Origin: Ianthella basta
Lineage: Eukaryota > Porifera > Demospongiae > Verongiida > Ianthellidae
Direction: 5' to 3'
Assembly (NCBI GenBank): GCA_964019415.1
Contig: OZ025873.1
Coordinates: 2,916,982 to 2,980,981 of the forward strand
DNA: 64,000 bases
In this document: piece after piece, positions 1 through 15,000 of the stretch
Layout of the letters: the number at the start of each line of letters is the position of its first letter
Position numbering within the stretch: position 1 is the stretch's first letter
Translations under genes and position numbers: made by a program
The notes under the pieces: generated by a model
Databases searched by the model: none
What the model was told of the DNA's origin: nothing
The model's input: only the letters and a program-made list of their open reading frames with translations

Positions 1-3000
1 ACTTCAACGCTTGACACCTTCCTCACTACCACTGCTGGATCTGCAAGGGATCTTACGGGCGATTTCCTCTTAACATCTTCTGCCCTTCAGCTTCAAGACC
101 TTGTGGCAGACACAACAAGGCCCAACCTGGAGTCTTTCAATCTCGACCTTGACACTGGACTGCTCAATTTGACTTTTGATGATGTTGTAGCTGTGAACAC
201 ACTGCGTAGCAGTAGCCTCTTGCTTCGTAATGACTCAGATGTGCTTTTCAGTATGGACTCGTATGCCCTCACAGCCACTAGTGCACCCATTACCACGGAT
301 GACTACTCCATCTCCATCCAACTCTCAGAGATGGACTTGAATGCAGTGAAAGTCAGGTCTGGACTGGCAAACAGTGTGAACAGCACATACCTCCAGATTG
401 CAAATGATGCCATCCAAGATGTGGGTGGCGAGTTTGTCTTGCCAGCCATCCTCAAGGCATCCAGCCTAATTGAGGATACCACTCCACCTGCCATCCGAAC
501 ATTTAGTGTGGACCTTAATGCAGGTGAGCTCATCCTCGCCTTTGAGGAGGTTGTAGACCTCACTAGGCTGAATCTGACCTCTCTCACCCTCCGAAGCCAG
601 CCTGACAATGAAAGCTTGTCATTCACTCTCACTGGGGGTTCCATCTTTCCCAACACTACTGGGTCTCAGGTGGCAGTGCGACTCCTAACTGACGACCTCA
701 ATACCATCACACGGCTGTTGGAACTGGCTACAGAGCCAAGCAACAGTTACCTCTCCGCAGATGTAGCATTTGTGGCTGATGTGAGTGGCAACTTGGCGGC
801 AGTGATTGAACCTGATGAAGCCATTGGTGCCTCTGTCTTCAACGAAGACATGACTCCTCCAGTACTCGTGGGTTCTACCCTGGACCTCAACAATGGCCTC
901 CTTGTTCTATCCTTCTCCGAAACTGTCAATTCCAGCTCCCTCAATGCAAGTGGGATCCTCTTCCAAGACAACCGCCTTGTGCCTCAGGCAATGGTCCTCC
1001 TGTCTGATGGCAATGTGACAACCACATCACAGGTCGAAGGGGATCATGTAATTTATGTCCAGCTTACTGAAGGTGACTTGAACAATCTGAAAATGGAGCT
1101 AGACCTAGCCACCATGCCCTCCAACACCTTTGTAAGTCTCCTAGATGGAGCAGTGGCTGATGCAAGCTCAGTACTCATTGTGAATAGTCCCATAGTGAGT
1201 GCAGACCCGGTTCTTCCTGATACCACCAAGCCTATTGTGAGGGAATTTATACTCAACTTGACTGAGAGCACACTGGCACTATCCTTCTCTGAGACTGTAC
1301 TTGCATCTACACTTGATGTAACTGGGATAACAGTGTTATTCAGTACTGGTGACAACTACACCCTGACTCCTGGCTCGCTACCTGTGAATACCGTGTCACC
1401 AGTTGTTACTGTCAACCTATCTGAGGTAGATTCAAATGCCATTAAATCTGCATTCTTTGAAGACAGCACAATTGACCTTTTTGATGGATCTATCAATGAT
1501 ACTTCCAATCTTCCATCAGAGATGGCGCTCAACATCAGTGGTGTTGTGATAGAGGATACTATTTCTCCTGAGCTGGTTTGCTACAGCCTTGACATCAACG
1601 ATGGCACCCTTACACTCACCTTCAGCTCTCCAGTCAACCCACTTACACTGGATGTCTCAGGCATATCCATTTTGTCTTCTGATGCAAACATGTCAGTAGC
1701 ACTCACCCTACGCAATACCTCCACCAACAGCAGTAGAGGCACCACAATTGTGCTTGACATCAGTGCAGACGACCTCAATGCTTTGAAGTTGGACACAGAG
1801 GTGATCAACCTTGGCAATCAGACATGCCTTACCTTTGCTGACTCTACCATTCAGAGTACAAGTGGCAGGTACATTGTGGTATCAACTGACCACATGCAGT
1901 GCTTCGTTCCTTGTGAGTTCACACCAGACACCTCGCCACCAGAGCTGGTGACTTTCACCGTGTCTCTCACTGGAGAGGGGCTCCCACTTGTGTTGACTTT
2001 CTACTTCAGCGAGGTCATCAATTCAAGCATTTTCACTGCTACAATTATCACTCTCCAGACCTCTTCGAACATCGAGACAGCTGAACATGCATACTCCCTC
2101 ACTGGAGGTAGTGTTGAGAGTGTTCTTGCTGTGGCTGTCGCTGTCAACACTACTGAAGTTGACTACTCCAACATCCGATTCAGAGCACCTCTAGTGGAAA
2201 CCCTCAACACAACCTTTGTCAGTTTGTCTGCCCCTGCAGTGGTGGACCTGAGTGGTAATGTGGCACTGACTGTCAGCAACGCCACTGCTGTCCAAGCATC
2301 AGTTGTCCCTGACAGACTAGAGACTCCAGTTCTCGATTCCTTTGACTTTGACCTCAACAGAGGAGTTCTTGTCTTGAAATACACAGAAGTTGTCTTTGCC
2401 AACACAATCGTCCCACAGTTGTTCACCATCCAAAATGCTGTGTCTACTCCACTTGCTAGCTTTAGGCTGTCAGGTGGAGCAGCTCGCCAGATAGACGCTA
2501 GAACAGTTGAGCTAGAGTTGGTGGAACCAGACCTGAATGCCATCAAAGCAGACCGACAACTAGCAACAGGAGTAAACACCACCTTCCTTTCCTCTCCTAG
2601 TGCAGCTATCAGAGGTAACAGGGACATCCCATCCAATCTTGTGCCAGTTGACAGGGCCCAGCCTGTGTCTCTTTTCACACCAGACTTCAGCAGACCAGAA
2701 CTGGTTGAGTACTGTGTGTACCTCAATAGCAGCATTGTTCTGCTTACTTTCTCTGAGTCTGTCAGTGTGTCCACATTTGAGCCTCAGCAACTAACTTTCC
2801 AGGCTAGTCCGACTGATGATAGCGTCAGCTACACCTTGAGTGGTGGGACCCCTACCATACTGACTGTTACCTCGATTCTCCTGAAACTCTCTGAGCAGGA
2901 CAGACTTGCCATCACAGCAACTGAAAACCTCCTTACATCATCCTCTGACACCTTTATCACTGCAACAGCACAGTTTGTGGAGGACACCAGTGGAAATGCA

Positions 3001-6000
3001 CTTGTCCCTATAAGAACTGGTCTTCCAACAGATTGCTTCATTGAAGATGACAACAGACCCAGCTTGGTGGCATTTGATTACAATGCAGCTGAGGATACTA
3101 TTTTGCTGGTTTTCAATGAGACCATCAATGTCACCACTCTGATGACGTTTGACATCACTCTGTCAGATGGTGATGGGAATGTGACTGATATCACTGTCAA
3201 CTACACCCTTCTGTCAAGCACAGCAACTGGACCACATGGACACACAGTTGTGGTGGACCTGTCTCTGAATGATGCATCAGCCATCAAGTCTTTACAACTG
3301 TGTCGGAATGTCAGTTCCTGCTTCCTTACCCACACTGAACTTCTTGTAGAGGACATTGTTGGCATTGCCGTGAGCGAGAGATCCGTTGACAATGCACTCC
3401 AAGCAAGAACTGTTATACCTGATGACATTCAGCCAGAATTGACTGGTTTCACCTTCGACCTCAACACCACTACAGTAACACTGTCCTTCACAGAAACAGT
3501 AATTCTGAACACTCTGAACTTGACATCACTCTGTTTCCAGAGTTTCTTCAGACAGCCATACAGCCAGGTCTGTCTGAATGATGAAGGGATGTTACTGACC
3601 ATTGAGGACGGTCCTTTTGTCAGCTTTATTCCATCACAGGCCGACCTTGTGGCCATCCAGGCTGACTTCTACGTGTGCTCCACACAGCAGACATGCTACC
3701 TAACTGCACAGTCAACACTGGTTGAGGATGCTTTTGGCAACAGCTTGAAGCCTGTAGTGGACACCACACCTGCTCTTCTTGCTGAAAATTTTGTGCAGGA
3801 TGGGATCCGACCAAGCCTGATGAACTTCTCTCTTGACCTGAACAATGATCGCTTGATCCTGACCTTCAGTGAGGCTGTTAAAGCCACTTCTCTGAACATC
3901 CAGGCTGCATCACTCCAAAATGTCATGAACATCACTGAGTATGGTGCCATTAGCTACACCCTCAAGTCAAGCACCACTGATAGTCCTGATGGTGACATTA
4001 TCATCATCCAATTCTCAGACGAGGACCGAGATGCCATCAAGTCAATCATGTTTGCCATGACAACCAATGACACATTCATTTCCATTACCAGTGACTTCAT
4101 CACTGACACAGCCCATGACCCAGCCATCAACAGAGTTCTCCCCATCAGCAACGAAGATGCTCTGATAGCTGCTGAAGTAATTCCTGATGATACATCACCA
4201 TCCATCAATCGTTTCACCTTGGACCTTGATGATGGAAACCTGATCCTCACCTTCTCTGAACCGGTCCTATACAGCACCTTCAACGTGTCTGCAGCTGTCC
4301 TTTCCTCCTCCCTCACCACTGATGTGTCCTTGATGCTGATGAATGCAGAGCTAGTGATGAATGCAAGCAAGATTGGTGACAGTGTCATCACCATTGCTCT
4401 TGATGCTAATGATCTTGCTGTGCTCAAGCTGAATGGTTCCATTGGCACCTCTGAACTGAACACCTACCTTAGCACCACCGCTGAAGTGGCACAAGACACC
4501 TCAGGCAACCTAGCCAGAGCCACTAGCTTCTTACCCCTTCAAGCTGGAGGGTTCATCAGGGACAACACTGCTGCCACACTCGATACATTTACATTTGATG
4601 CCAACATTGGCCAGCTCAATTTCACCTTCACTGATGTCATTCTGGTGGATACATTTGACATCACAGCCTTCACACTGCAGGAAGCCATGTATGTAATGGC
4701 CGACGGAAAGTTCTATGAACTGAGTGAAGAAGCAGCTTCAGTAACCACCATCGACCACTACACTGTGGTTGTGCTCTTAGAAAGTCTAGAGCTTGTGCGG
4801 GTGAAGAGCATTCGAAACTTAGCAACCAACCTCAACAACACCTATGTAACAATGGGTGCCCATGCAGTGGATGACCACAGACGTGTTGATGTCATTGCTG
4901 TGACCAACGGCAAGGCAATCCGTGCAACCAATGTCATTGAGGACATCACTCCACCTGATCTAATAGGCTTTGCCCTGGATTTGAACAATGAAGTGCTCAA
5001 CCTCACCTTCACTGACACCATCAACCTAAACAACTTTTACCCTGCTGGGCTCACACTGCAGAGTGTGGACTATGAGGCAACGAGTAATTCTTCCTACACA
5101 CTCACTGGAGGGGATGTGACTCGGTCTGTAGAGAATCCTGTCATTGTGCAGCTGAGTCTCACTGAGACTGACCTCAATGAGATCAAGCGTAACACTGAGC
5201 TTGCAACTAGCCTGACCAACACCTTCCTCTCTGCTCTGAATGTGACAGCAGAGGATGTGGCAGGAAACCAGCTGATTGGTGTTCCTAGTTCTGCAGCTCT
5301 CAATGCCTCCATCTACATTGCTGACATGACCCCACCAGTATTGAGATCATTCATCCTTGATCTGAACACCAGCCGGCTGACTCTTAGCTTTGATGAAACC
5401 ATCAATGTGATGACATACACTGCAAATGGGATTGTTATTCGCAATGCTGCTCTCTTGGAGGATTCCACAGTGAACTACACGCTCACTGGAGGAACTGTTT
5501 TGAATGGAAATGACCCCACTGTCACGATCAAGCTGAGTGCTACAGACATCAACACTCTGAAGTCCATTGCTGGGCTGGCTACAAGCAGGCAGAACTCTTT
5601 CATTATTCTCATGCCTTCCGCTTTTGAGGATATGAATGGCAATGATGCTCAACTCATCGAAGGCTTGCAGGCATCTTCAGTGAACCAAGATGAAATCCGG
5701 CCTGTCTTGCAGTTCTTCCATCTTGACCTAGATGAAGGCACATTGGTGTTCACTTTCAGTGAATATGTGACACTCACATCTGTTGCAGATGGCCTACTTC
5801 AGAATGTAAACAGCACCAACGCTTCTCAACCTTGTGATGCTCTCCAGCTGACAGGTGGTATGTCCACTGCCAACCTCACCATCCTGACCCTCGTGCTGGA
5901 AGACAGAGACCTCTTTGCACTGCAGAAGTGTCCTGATCTTGCAACTGGTACAGAAAACACCTTCTTCAGTGCCTTGGAGACCTTTGCTGCTGATTCATCC

Positions 6001-9000
6001 AACAACCAACTAATAGAGATAGAATCCACATCAGGCCAGCAAGCTGAAAGGGTGGTTCCTGATTCCACACCTCCCACTCTGGAGAGTTTTGTCTTTGATC
6101 TGGATGGGCCAGAACTGTCACTGACTTTCAGTGAGGTAATCAATGTTTCCTTTGTCAACCCCCGCCTTGTCTCTCTCTCAGATGCCACTGGGAATTTCTC
6201 TGTGGCTCTGATAGGCGCCAATGTGACATCGCAGACTAACAACATTGTGCAGTTGGATCTTAGTCTGGCTGACAAAGAAAGAGTTGACCTTGCTACCAAT
6301 GTGGCATCATCCAGTAACAACACCTACCTCCTGGCACAGCTTGGAGCAGTGGAAGACGTATCTCAAAATCTCCTTCAGCCCATCACCAATCCCTTCTTGG
6401 GTGCATTCAGGCCTGACAATAGTGGACCCTTGCTGGTGTCATTCAATCTGAGCTTGGAGGAACAGACTGTGACCCTGTACTTTGATGAGGCAGTCAATGT
6501 GTCCACCCTTCAACCACTGCAGATGACAATTGCAGCCAGTGATGGCCATGCTGTACCACAGCATATGCTCCAATACACTGAGCTGCCTGCAGACTTGTCA
6601 CCTAGGGCAACCATAGTCCTCCCCCTGCATCGGCTAGACGTGAATTCCCTCAAAGCAGACTTGCTTCTTGCAGTGAACAGCTCAACAACCTACCTCTCGT
6701 ACAGCTTTGCCACTGTGTATGACCTGTATGGCAACCCAGCCCCAGCCCTCGATCCAACACAGGTTGATGTCTTTGAGAATGACTTCAGTGGCCCTGAGCT
6801 GGAAGAGTTTGACTTAGATCTCAACTTGGGCACTTTTACTCTGAGGTTTTCTGAGTCGGTTGATCGGACAACTTTCAATGTCACCCAAATCACTCTTCTT
6901 AATGAGCAGATTGGTACACCCACCACCAATGCATTGACACTCACTGGGTATGATACTCTGACTGTCGAGGCATTTGCCACAATTGTCCTGCAACTGACTG
7001 AAACAGATCTCAACACCATCAAGGCAAATGTGCAACTGGCAGTAGATGATCAAACATCTTTCATATCCATCACAGGAGACCTGGTTGCTGACAATGTTGG
7101 CAACAAGAATGTTTTCATCCCTCTGCAGAATGCCACCCGTGTTACCAATTTCACATCTGACTCTACTGAGGTGGAGCTCAGGATGACCTATCTCGACCTG
7201 AACAGCAACATACTCACGCTTATATTCTCAGAACCGATCAATTTTACAACCTTTGACTTGAGCCAGCTGACTCTCCTGAATGGGACAAATAGCACCTCCG
7301 AAGCATACATCATTCAGACAGCCACTACGCCTGACAGGAACACTGAAGTGTGGACCATCGAACTCTCTCAGGAAGACACAGACACTCTCAACTCTCTCAC
7401 TGTCTGTGCTACCTCTGCTCTGTGCTACTTCAATGTGACCAATCTCCTTGCACTGGACACCAATGGCAATGGCTTTACACCACCCACTGGGCTACCCCTG
7501 CAGATTGACAACTACACAATAGATACAACACCACCCATGCTCACCCTGTTTGAGCTGTTTGACTTCGACTCTGGCCAAGTGACACTGGTGTTTGATGAGA
7601 CTGTAGTAGTGTCCAGTTTGCAGCCCACCTCACTGAACCTCACCAATTGGCATGAGGCCGATCCAACCCTGAGGACATCCAACTATCCACTCATGTCTGG
7701 TAGTGCAATAACAAGTGACGGACCAAGAGTTGTCTTGCAGCTTAGTGACAGTGACTTGAATGCAATCAAGCGTTTGAGGCATATCAATGGTCTTTGCCTG
7801 AGGAGGCCTGACTGCTGGGTGAAGATCGCCAGCACCTTTGTTACTGATGCTGCTGGCAACAATCTTGTTGCAGTGGTGGATGGTCCTTACATTCTGAATG
7901 AGTCTGGTGTAGTGCAGGATGACGATACCCGTCCTGAGCTTGAGGCATATACAATTGACCTTAACCGCAGCAGAATCACATTCTTCTTCAGTGAGGTTGT
8001 GGTCCCCACAGTGGATCCTTCTGCCCTGACCTTCCTGAGTGACCCTGAAGGGAGTGAAGCAGTGAACCTAGTGGGTGACTCAACCCCCTCCACAACTGAT
8101 GTTAGCACAAGGATTGTGTTACAACTGGGGACACAGGATGAAATTGACTTGAAGGCCTCCCTTGCCGTGGCTACCTCCCTTGAAACAACATGGCTGGCTA
8201 TGACAATGGAGTTTGTGTCAGATGTCTTTAACAATCCCGTAGTAGAACTCACAGCCAACTTATCTGCTCTCAATGCATCTGTGTACATTGAAGACCTCGC
8301 CAGCCCAGCTGTGGTGGAATTTATTCAGCTTTCCCTTCTGGAGAACACGCTTACAGTGCTTTTCAATGAGCCCATCTACTTACCATCCTACACCCCGTCC
8401 CTCTTTGTAGTGCAGTCTACAGCTAGTGGTGGTGAGATGCATACTCTGACAGGGGGCGTGCCTACCTATGGCTCCTCCCCCACTGAGCTGCAGGTACTGC
8501 TCTCCCAAGCAGATGTGGCTGAGCTCAAGATCAACCTGAACCTGGCTCGTAGCATCAGCACTACCTTCCTGCGTGTGGAACACCAAGCCATCAACGACAC
8601 CAATGGCAACCCAGTCAATCCCACAACCATTGGCCTCCCTGTCTCTGATTATGTACGTGATAGAGTTGCACCTAGCCTGCTGAACTTCACTCTTGACATG
8701 AACCTTGGACTGATCATGATGACTTTCGATGATGTCATTCTCCCTGATTCCTTCATGCCGCCGGAGGTTACACTGCAGGAAGTTGCTGATAACACCATGG
8801 CCATGTCTACTGTGACCTTCACTAGCGGCCGGTCCAACAGCAGTGTCGGCTTCTCTCTCAACTACTCTATTCCACTGTTTGACCTCAATGCCATCAAGGC
8901 CTTGCCTTCTCTTGCAACAAGTGAGAACAATACCTACATCACCATGACACAGTTGGCTGTGTTAGACCCAGAAAATCAAGGCCCATCTGCCATTGCCACT

Positions 9001-12000
9001 ATTGGACCTAGAGTAGCTGTCTTCATCCCAGATGGCACCAGACCAAGACTGGAAGCATTTGTGCTTGACATCTCAGGCAAAGATGGCATCCTTTCACTTC
9101 ACTTCAGTGAAACAGTCAACATCTCCTCATTTGAGCCAACTGAAATCACCCTTCTGAACAGACAGGCTAGCTACACTGAGAGCTACTCCTTAACAGGAGG
9201 AGTGCCCACAAGTTTGGAACCTGCTCCTGAGATACACCTAAACCTGTCAGTGCATGACCTCAACAACATCAAAGAGAGACTGGACCTGGGCACCAGCACA
9301 GACAACACATTTATTTCCATTACCAACCTCACTGTTGCTGACATGAATGACAACCCTGTTGAAGACATTTCTGAGACCAATGCCCAACAAGCACGCAACC
9401 ATTCCATTGACCTTACCCCTCCAGTGCTGGTGAGGTTTGAACTTGACCTCAACACTGGTCAACTGATTCTCAGCTACTGTGAGTCTGTGAACAGCTCGTC
9501 ACTGAATGTAACAGCATTTACCTTGGTAAGCAGTCGCACTAGCTCCAACTATGTGAGCCACACACTGACAGGTGGAACTGCTGGTGTGGTTGACACAGTA
9601 GTCAGTGATCATGATGCAGTTGTGCAAGTCAACCTGACCAACTACGACCTAGACACCATCAAGCAACTGAGGGGATTAGCCACAACAAGGATGAACACCT
9701 TCCTAATTTTCTCCGATGGAGCTGTGGCAGACTCTGCTGGAAATGGTATTGTAGGTGTGGATGTTTCTGAAGCATACCCGGCATCAGATGTACGCAATGA
9801 CACAACTTCACCTGAACTGCTCTCCTTCACTGTCAATCTACATGATGACATTCTCTCACTCACCTTCTCTGAGACAGTTGACTCTGGTGAGCTTGACGTC
9901 TCTGGAATCACCCTTCTTAGTTCCCCCAACAGCTCAATCACCTTTACACTCACCAATGGGACTGTTGTCAGGTCTGTTAGGAACGTCGCAGATATTCAGT
10001 TTGACCTGGATGACCTGAATGACATCAAGGTGATGAGAGGTCTTCTGTCATCCATTGAGACTACTTGGATTACTATCGAAGGTTTCACAGTCACTGACAC
10101 AAGCAGCCTATCTTTGCTTCCTGTCACGTCAGAAGGAGCCATACCAGCATCAGATTTTGTTGCTGATGATGTGAGTCCCAATCTGGAAGAAGCTGTTCTA
10201 GACATGGACGAAGGCAGCTTGACTCTGTCCTTCAGTGAGTCAGTTTCTAACTCCACCCTGGATGCCACACAAATCACCCTCTCAGCCAATGGTACCAGCT
10301 ATCAGCTCACTGGAGGAAACACAACATCTCCAGATGGGCCAGTCCTAGTTGTGCAACTGACTCACTTTGACCTGAATGTTCTCAAGGGAACACCAGATCT
10401 AGCCGTCTCCCTCAATACTTCTTTCATCAGCATCACAGAACTCTTGGTTCAGGACACCAACGAGAACCAAGTAGTAGCGATCTCTCTTGACAATGCAACA
10501 ATGGTTTCTACCTTTACTGAAGACTCTACTCCACCCAGTGTGTCATCCTTCAACCTTACAATGTCTGTAGGGAACACACGTCCACTTCGTCTGCAAGTCC
10601 TATTCACCGAAACCATCAGTTTGAATTCTGTTGACATTACAGGATTCACTCTCCAGTCTGACCTGGTTGGCACACTCAATCGAACGCTGACCAGTGCCAA
10701 TTTCTCCCTTCTTGACTATGACTTGCTTGAGATTGAAGTTAGTGAGGCAGACTTTGAGTACATCCGTGATGTGGGTCGATTCCTCCTCTCTGCCAGTGAC
10801 TCATACTTGAGTGTGAGTGAAGGATCCGTGAATGATACAAACAACAATGCCTTGTCCGCCCTCTCTACAGGTATCCCTGTGACTATGTACATGGCTGATC
10901 TACGCTACCCTGAGTTAAATTCTTCCACTCTTGATTTGGATGAGGGACTGCTGAGACTGAGATGGAATGAACCTGTGATCCTCAACTCAGTTCAGCAGAC
11001 ACTGACCACCATTCAGAACACGCTGGATGGAAGTGTGCTGGCATACCCCATTGAAGGTAATGGTGTTGCTTATGGAGAAGACCAGGATGAAGTAATCTTG
11101 AACCTGTCCTCCAATGACTTCAACGTCATCACTGGGCGGTCAACACTAGGGACATCAGTGAATGATACATTCATCAGATTGGACTACAATGCTGTCCAGG
11201 ATACTGCCAGGAACCCCTCGCAAGAGCTGACAGTTCAGGTCACTGACCACATTGCTGACCGACAGAGGCCCAGCTTGCTCTCCTTTGACTTCTGCTTGAC
11301 TACAGGAGTCCTCACTCTCAGCTTCAGTGAGACAGTTGACAAGAACAGCATTGACATCACTGGTGTCACTCTGCAGGACACAGAGAGGAAACCAACTGTG
11401 CAGAGAGTGCTTACTGGTGGCAGCACCACCCCCGATGTTGGACCAGTGGTGGAGTGGACTCTCAACACTGAAGACTTGAACTTCCTTAAAGCAAGTAGTA
11501 ACCTTTTCACCGAAGTAGCCAACAGCTATTTGGCAATTGCCCACTTTGCCATCAAGGACAACAGCAACAACTTTGTTTTCACCATCCCACCATCGCAGGC
11601 ACTACAAGCCTCTTTTGTTGGTGATGATGAGTTAGCTCCTATTCTTATGGGCTTCATCCTCAACCTTAACACCCAAGAAATTATACTCTCTTTCAGTGAA
11701 ACTGTCAACACCTCCACACTCAATGTCTCTGGTCTCACACTCTACAGCTCACAAGTGGATCCATCCATTATGTACTCACTAACCTCCAGTCAGACCCTGG
11801 ATGCCAATCGGGCCACAGTGTCTGTGCGGCTGTCCAGTGAAGACTTCAATGAGATCACACGACTGATGGAGTTTGACCTCTGCACCAGTGAAGCTACCTG
11901 CTACCTGGCAATTGAGAATGACACAGTTAGGGATATGGTGGACATTCCCAATGAGGAAATCAGTCAGGATAATGCCCTGAGAGCACTAATGAGAATAGCA

Positions 12001-15000
12001 GACACTTACCCACCAATTGCAGTTCAGTTTGCTGTATTCAACTTCAGCAGCTCAAGCATTGTGATTGCCTTCAATGAAACAGTGAACGTTGATACCTTCA
12101 ATGCCACAGCAATCACCCTTCAGTCCCTCTATGAGGTATCGCCAAGAGAGAGTTACACACTCACTAACAGCACTGCCATCAGCCCCTCTGGCACCAGACT
12201 TGAGGTAATGCTTTCCACTCAAGACCAAATTGAGTTGCAGAGTCGCACAGAGCTGTGTGAGGGTCAAGGGTCCTGCTACCTCACCTTCACCAGTGCACTG
12301 ATTGTAGACATGTCTGGTAATCCAGTTGTAGCACAAGAACCAGGAAACTATCCAGGCTTAATTGCAGCAGAATTTGTTCGTGACCAGATTCCACCACAGC
12401 TCAGGGAGTTTGTCTTTAATGCACAGGACAGCACATTCACACTGACCTTCTCTGAACCAGTGGATGTCTCCTCTGTGGACCCCACTGGTATCCACCTCCA
12501 GGCTGAGATGAACATCACAGACACATACACTCTCACTGGAGGAACTCCTAGCAGTGAAGTATCAGAGGTGATCACCTTCACAGTAACCACCACTGACCTG
12601 TATGAGATCCAAAGTCGTCCACTGTTCAAGTCTGTGAATGACTCATACTTGAGCATTGACATGTCAGCCTTCAGAGATGTAGCCTACACACCAAACCAAG
12701 TGGCTGCAATCCCACGAGACAGCGCCCTACAAGCAACTGACTACATTCCAGATGTGACAAGACCGTCCATTGTCTCCTACATCCTTGACTTGGACAGTGA
12801 CAGCCTGGTTCTGTCATTTTCTGAAGTTGTAGACATTACATCTCTTGACGCAACTGCTTTGTACTTCACCACTCTCAATGGTACATCAGTAGTGAACCTC
12901 TCTGGTGGCATCGCCTCCAACATCCCCACTGAGAGAGAGCTTGGCTCTGAAAGGGTCAATATCAGACTCACCAACCCTGACATTGTACAACTGAAGACTG
13001 CTGGTGTGATTGCACAAATCCCTGAGCTTACTTGCCTAGGCTCTTCCGGTGGTGTTGCCAGTGACACAGCTGGAAACCTGGCTGCCTCTCAAGATCCTTT
13101 GTGCGGAGGCATTGTTGTGAACGACTTGACTCCTTTGGAGCTTGTTGCTTTCAGCCTTGACATTGACATTGGCCAACTACTGTTGACTTTCAATGACGTT
13201 GCCCTGGGATCAACCTTCAACCCTGAGGCTCTCACCATACAGGACAACAGCACAGCTTCTTATCAGTTCTCCCTCTCTTCCTCCAGTTTCACAACCACTA
13301 ATGCCAGCCATGTGATTGAAGTCACATTGGGCGCAGAAGATCTGTTCCAACTGAAGTCAACTTTTGGCATTGTTGTTGATCGCAACAATACCTATCTCAC
13401 AATGCGAGCTGATGCAATTGATGATACCCGAATGCTTGATGTGATAGCCATCACGGACACCAATGGCTTGCAGGTTTCCAACTTCACAGGAGACACAACC
13501 CCTCCAGAAATAGTCACCTTTGACCTGAATATGAATTTGTCAACTCTCATCCTCACCTTCAGTGAGGGAGTAGACATTTCAACTCTTCAAGTTGGCAACA
13601 TCACCCTGTACTCCTCTGAAAACATCTCTACAGCTGATACTAGCTATGTGCTCACTGGTGGATCCCTCTTGCAATCTGCAGATGGACGAGTGGTCACCAT
13701 CCAGCTCACAACAGAGGACATGAATGCCATCAAGGCAGACGTCATGTTGGGTACCTCCGTGAATGACACCTTCCTGTCTATCATCAATGGAGTAGTGCAG
13801 GATGTAAGAGGAATCCCACTTGTTGGGGCAGACGAAGGAATTGCCTTCAGAGTGAGAACCTTTGTGGCTGATGCTACACCGCCAATGCTGCTTTTCTTCA
13901 CACTGGACATGGACTCGGGCACTCTTGTCTTGGGCTTCTCTGAGACGATGTTTGCTATGAGTGTGCAGGCAAATGAGTTTGGCATCCAGAACAGGCCTTC
14001 TCCATCAGCTATTGCTATGGAAGTCCAGCTTACAGACAGTTCAGTCTCCACTAGCAATTCATTTGAGGTTAACATCACCCTCTCACCGAATGACCTCAAT
14101 TCCATCAAACTTGCACGGCAGTTAGCCATTGACGACCACACCACCTTCCTCTTCTCAAATACAACTGTTTCAGCAGTGGACATGGCTGGCAATGGTCTTT
14201 TACCCTTCCCTCGATCCAGCACTGTTGGAGTATTCAGGTACATGCCTGACACATCACATCCAGAGCTGGTCAACTTTACCTTTGACCGCAACACTGGCCT
14301 CTTCCAGCTTACCTTCAGTGAAGTGATTGAGATTGAACCTGTCTTCCAGTTCACCGAGATCACTATTCAGAGTGGACCTAACATCACTGATGCTCTCAAC
14401 TACACCTTGGAGCTTCAAGGCCTCCTTAGACCAGCCTATGAAGGGTCTGAGTATATCCCTGTGTATAACATGACCCCCCACGTGTCTGATTACCACAACA
14501 TCAAGAGACCCATTGGGTTGGCCTTCAACACCTCAAGCACCTACTTGTCCCTCACCAGCAGCACCACAACAGACTATGTGGGCCTACCATTGGTGTCAAT
14601 ATCCAATGAACTGGCAATACAGGCACTGGCAGTTGTTCCTGACAACGATCCTCCACCCTTCCTTGGCTTTGTGCTAAACATGAACCGGCAGTACTTGCTC
14701 ATCATGTGGGATGATGTCATTGATGCGTCCACAGTGATGGTAGAGCAGGTACAGTTAGTTGGAGGAGTGGACATCACTGCTGATAATTCCTACAACCTCA
14801 CATCTCGCAGCACTGTCACTCAGGTCAATGACCTAACAGTGGAGATCAATATTCACGACGATGACATGAATGCCATTAAGGAAAACACCCTCGTAGCTGC
14901 CAACAACCAGACAACCTTCCTCTACCTCACAGGAGATACAGTACGAGACACCAGCGGCATCCCCAACCTTGCCTTCAGTGCTCCACAGAACATCTCCCGC

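Noticed and set aside
2163..2774. 203-aa minus-strand ORF and many similar ORFs opposite the giant exon
   Set aside because: They are antisense shadows of a repetitive coding frame, low in recognisable features, and recur at the same position of each unit.
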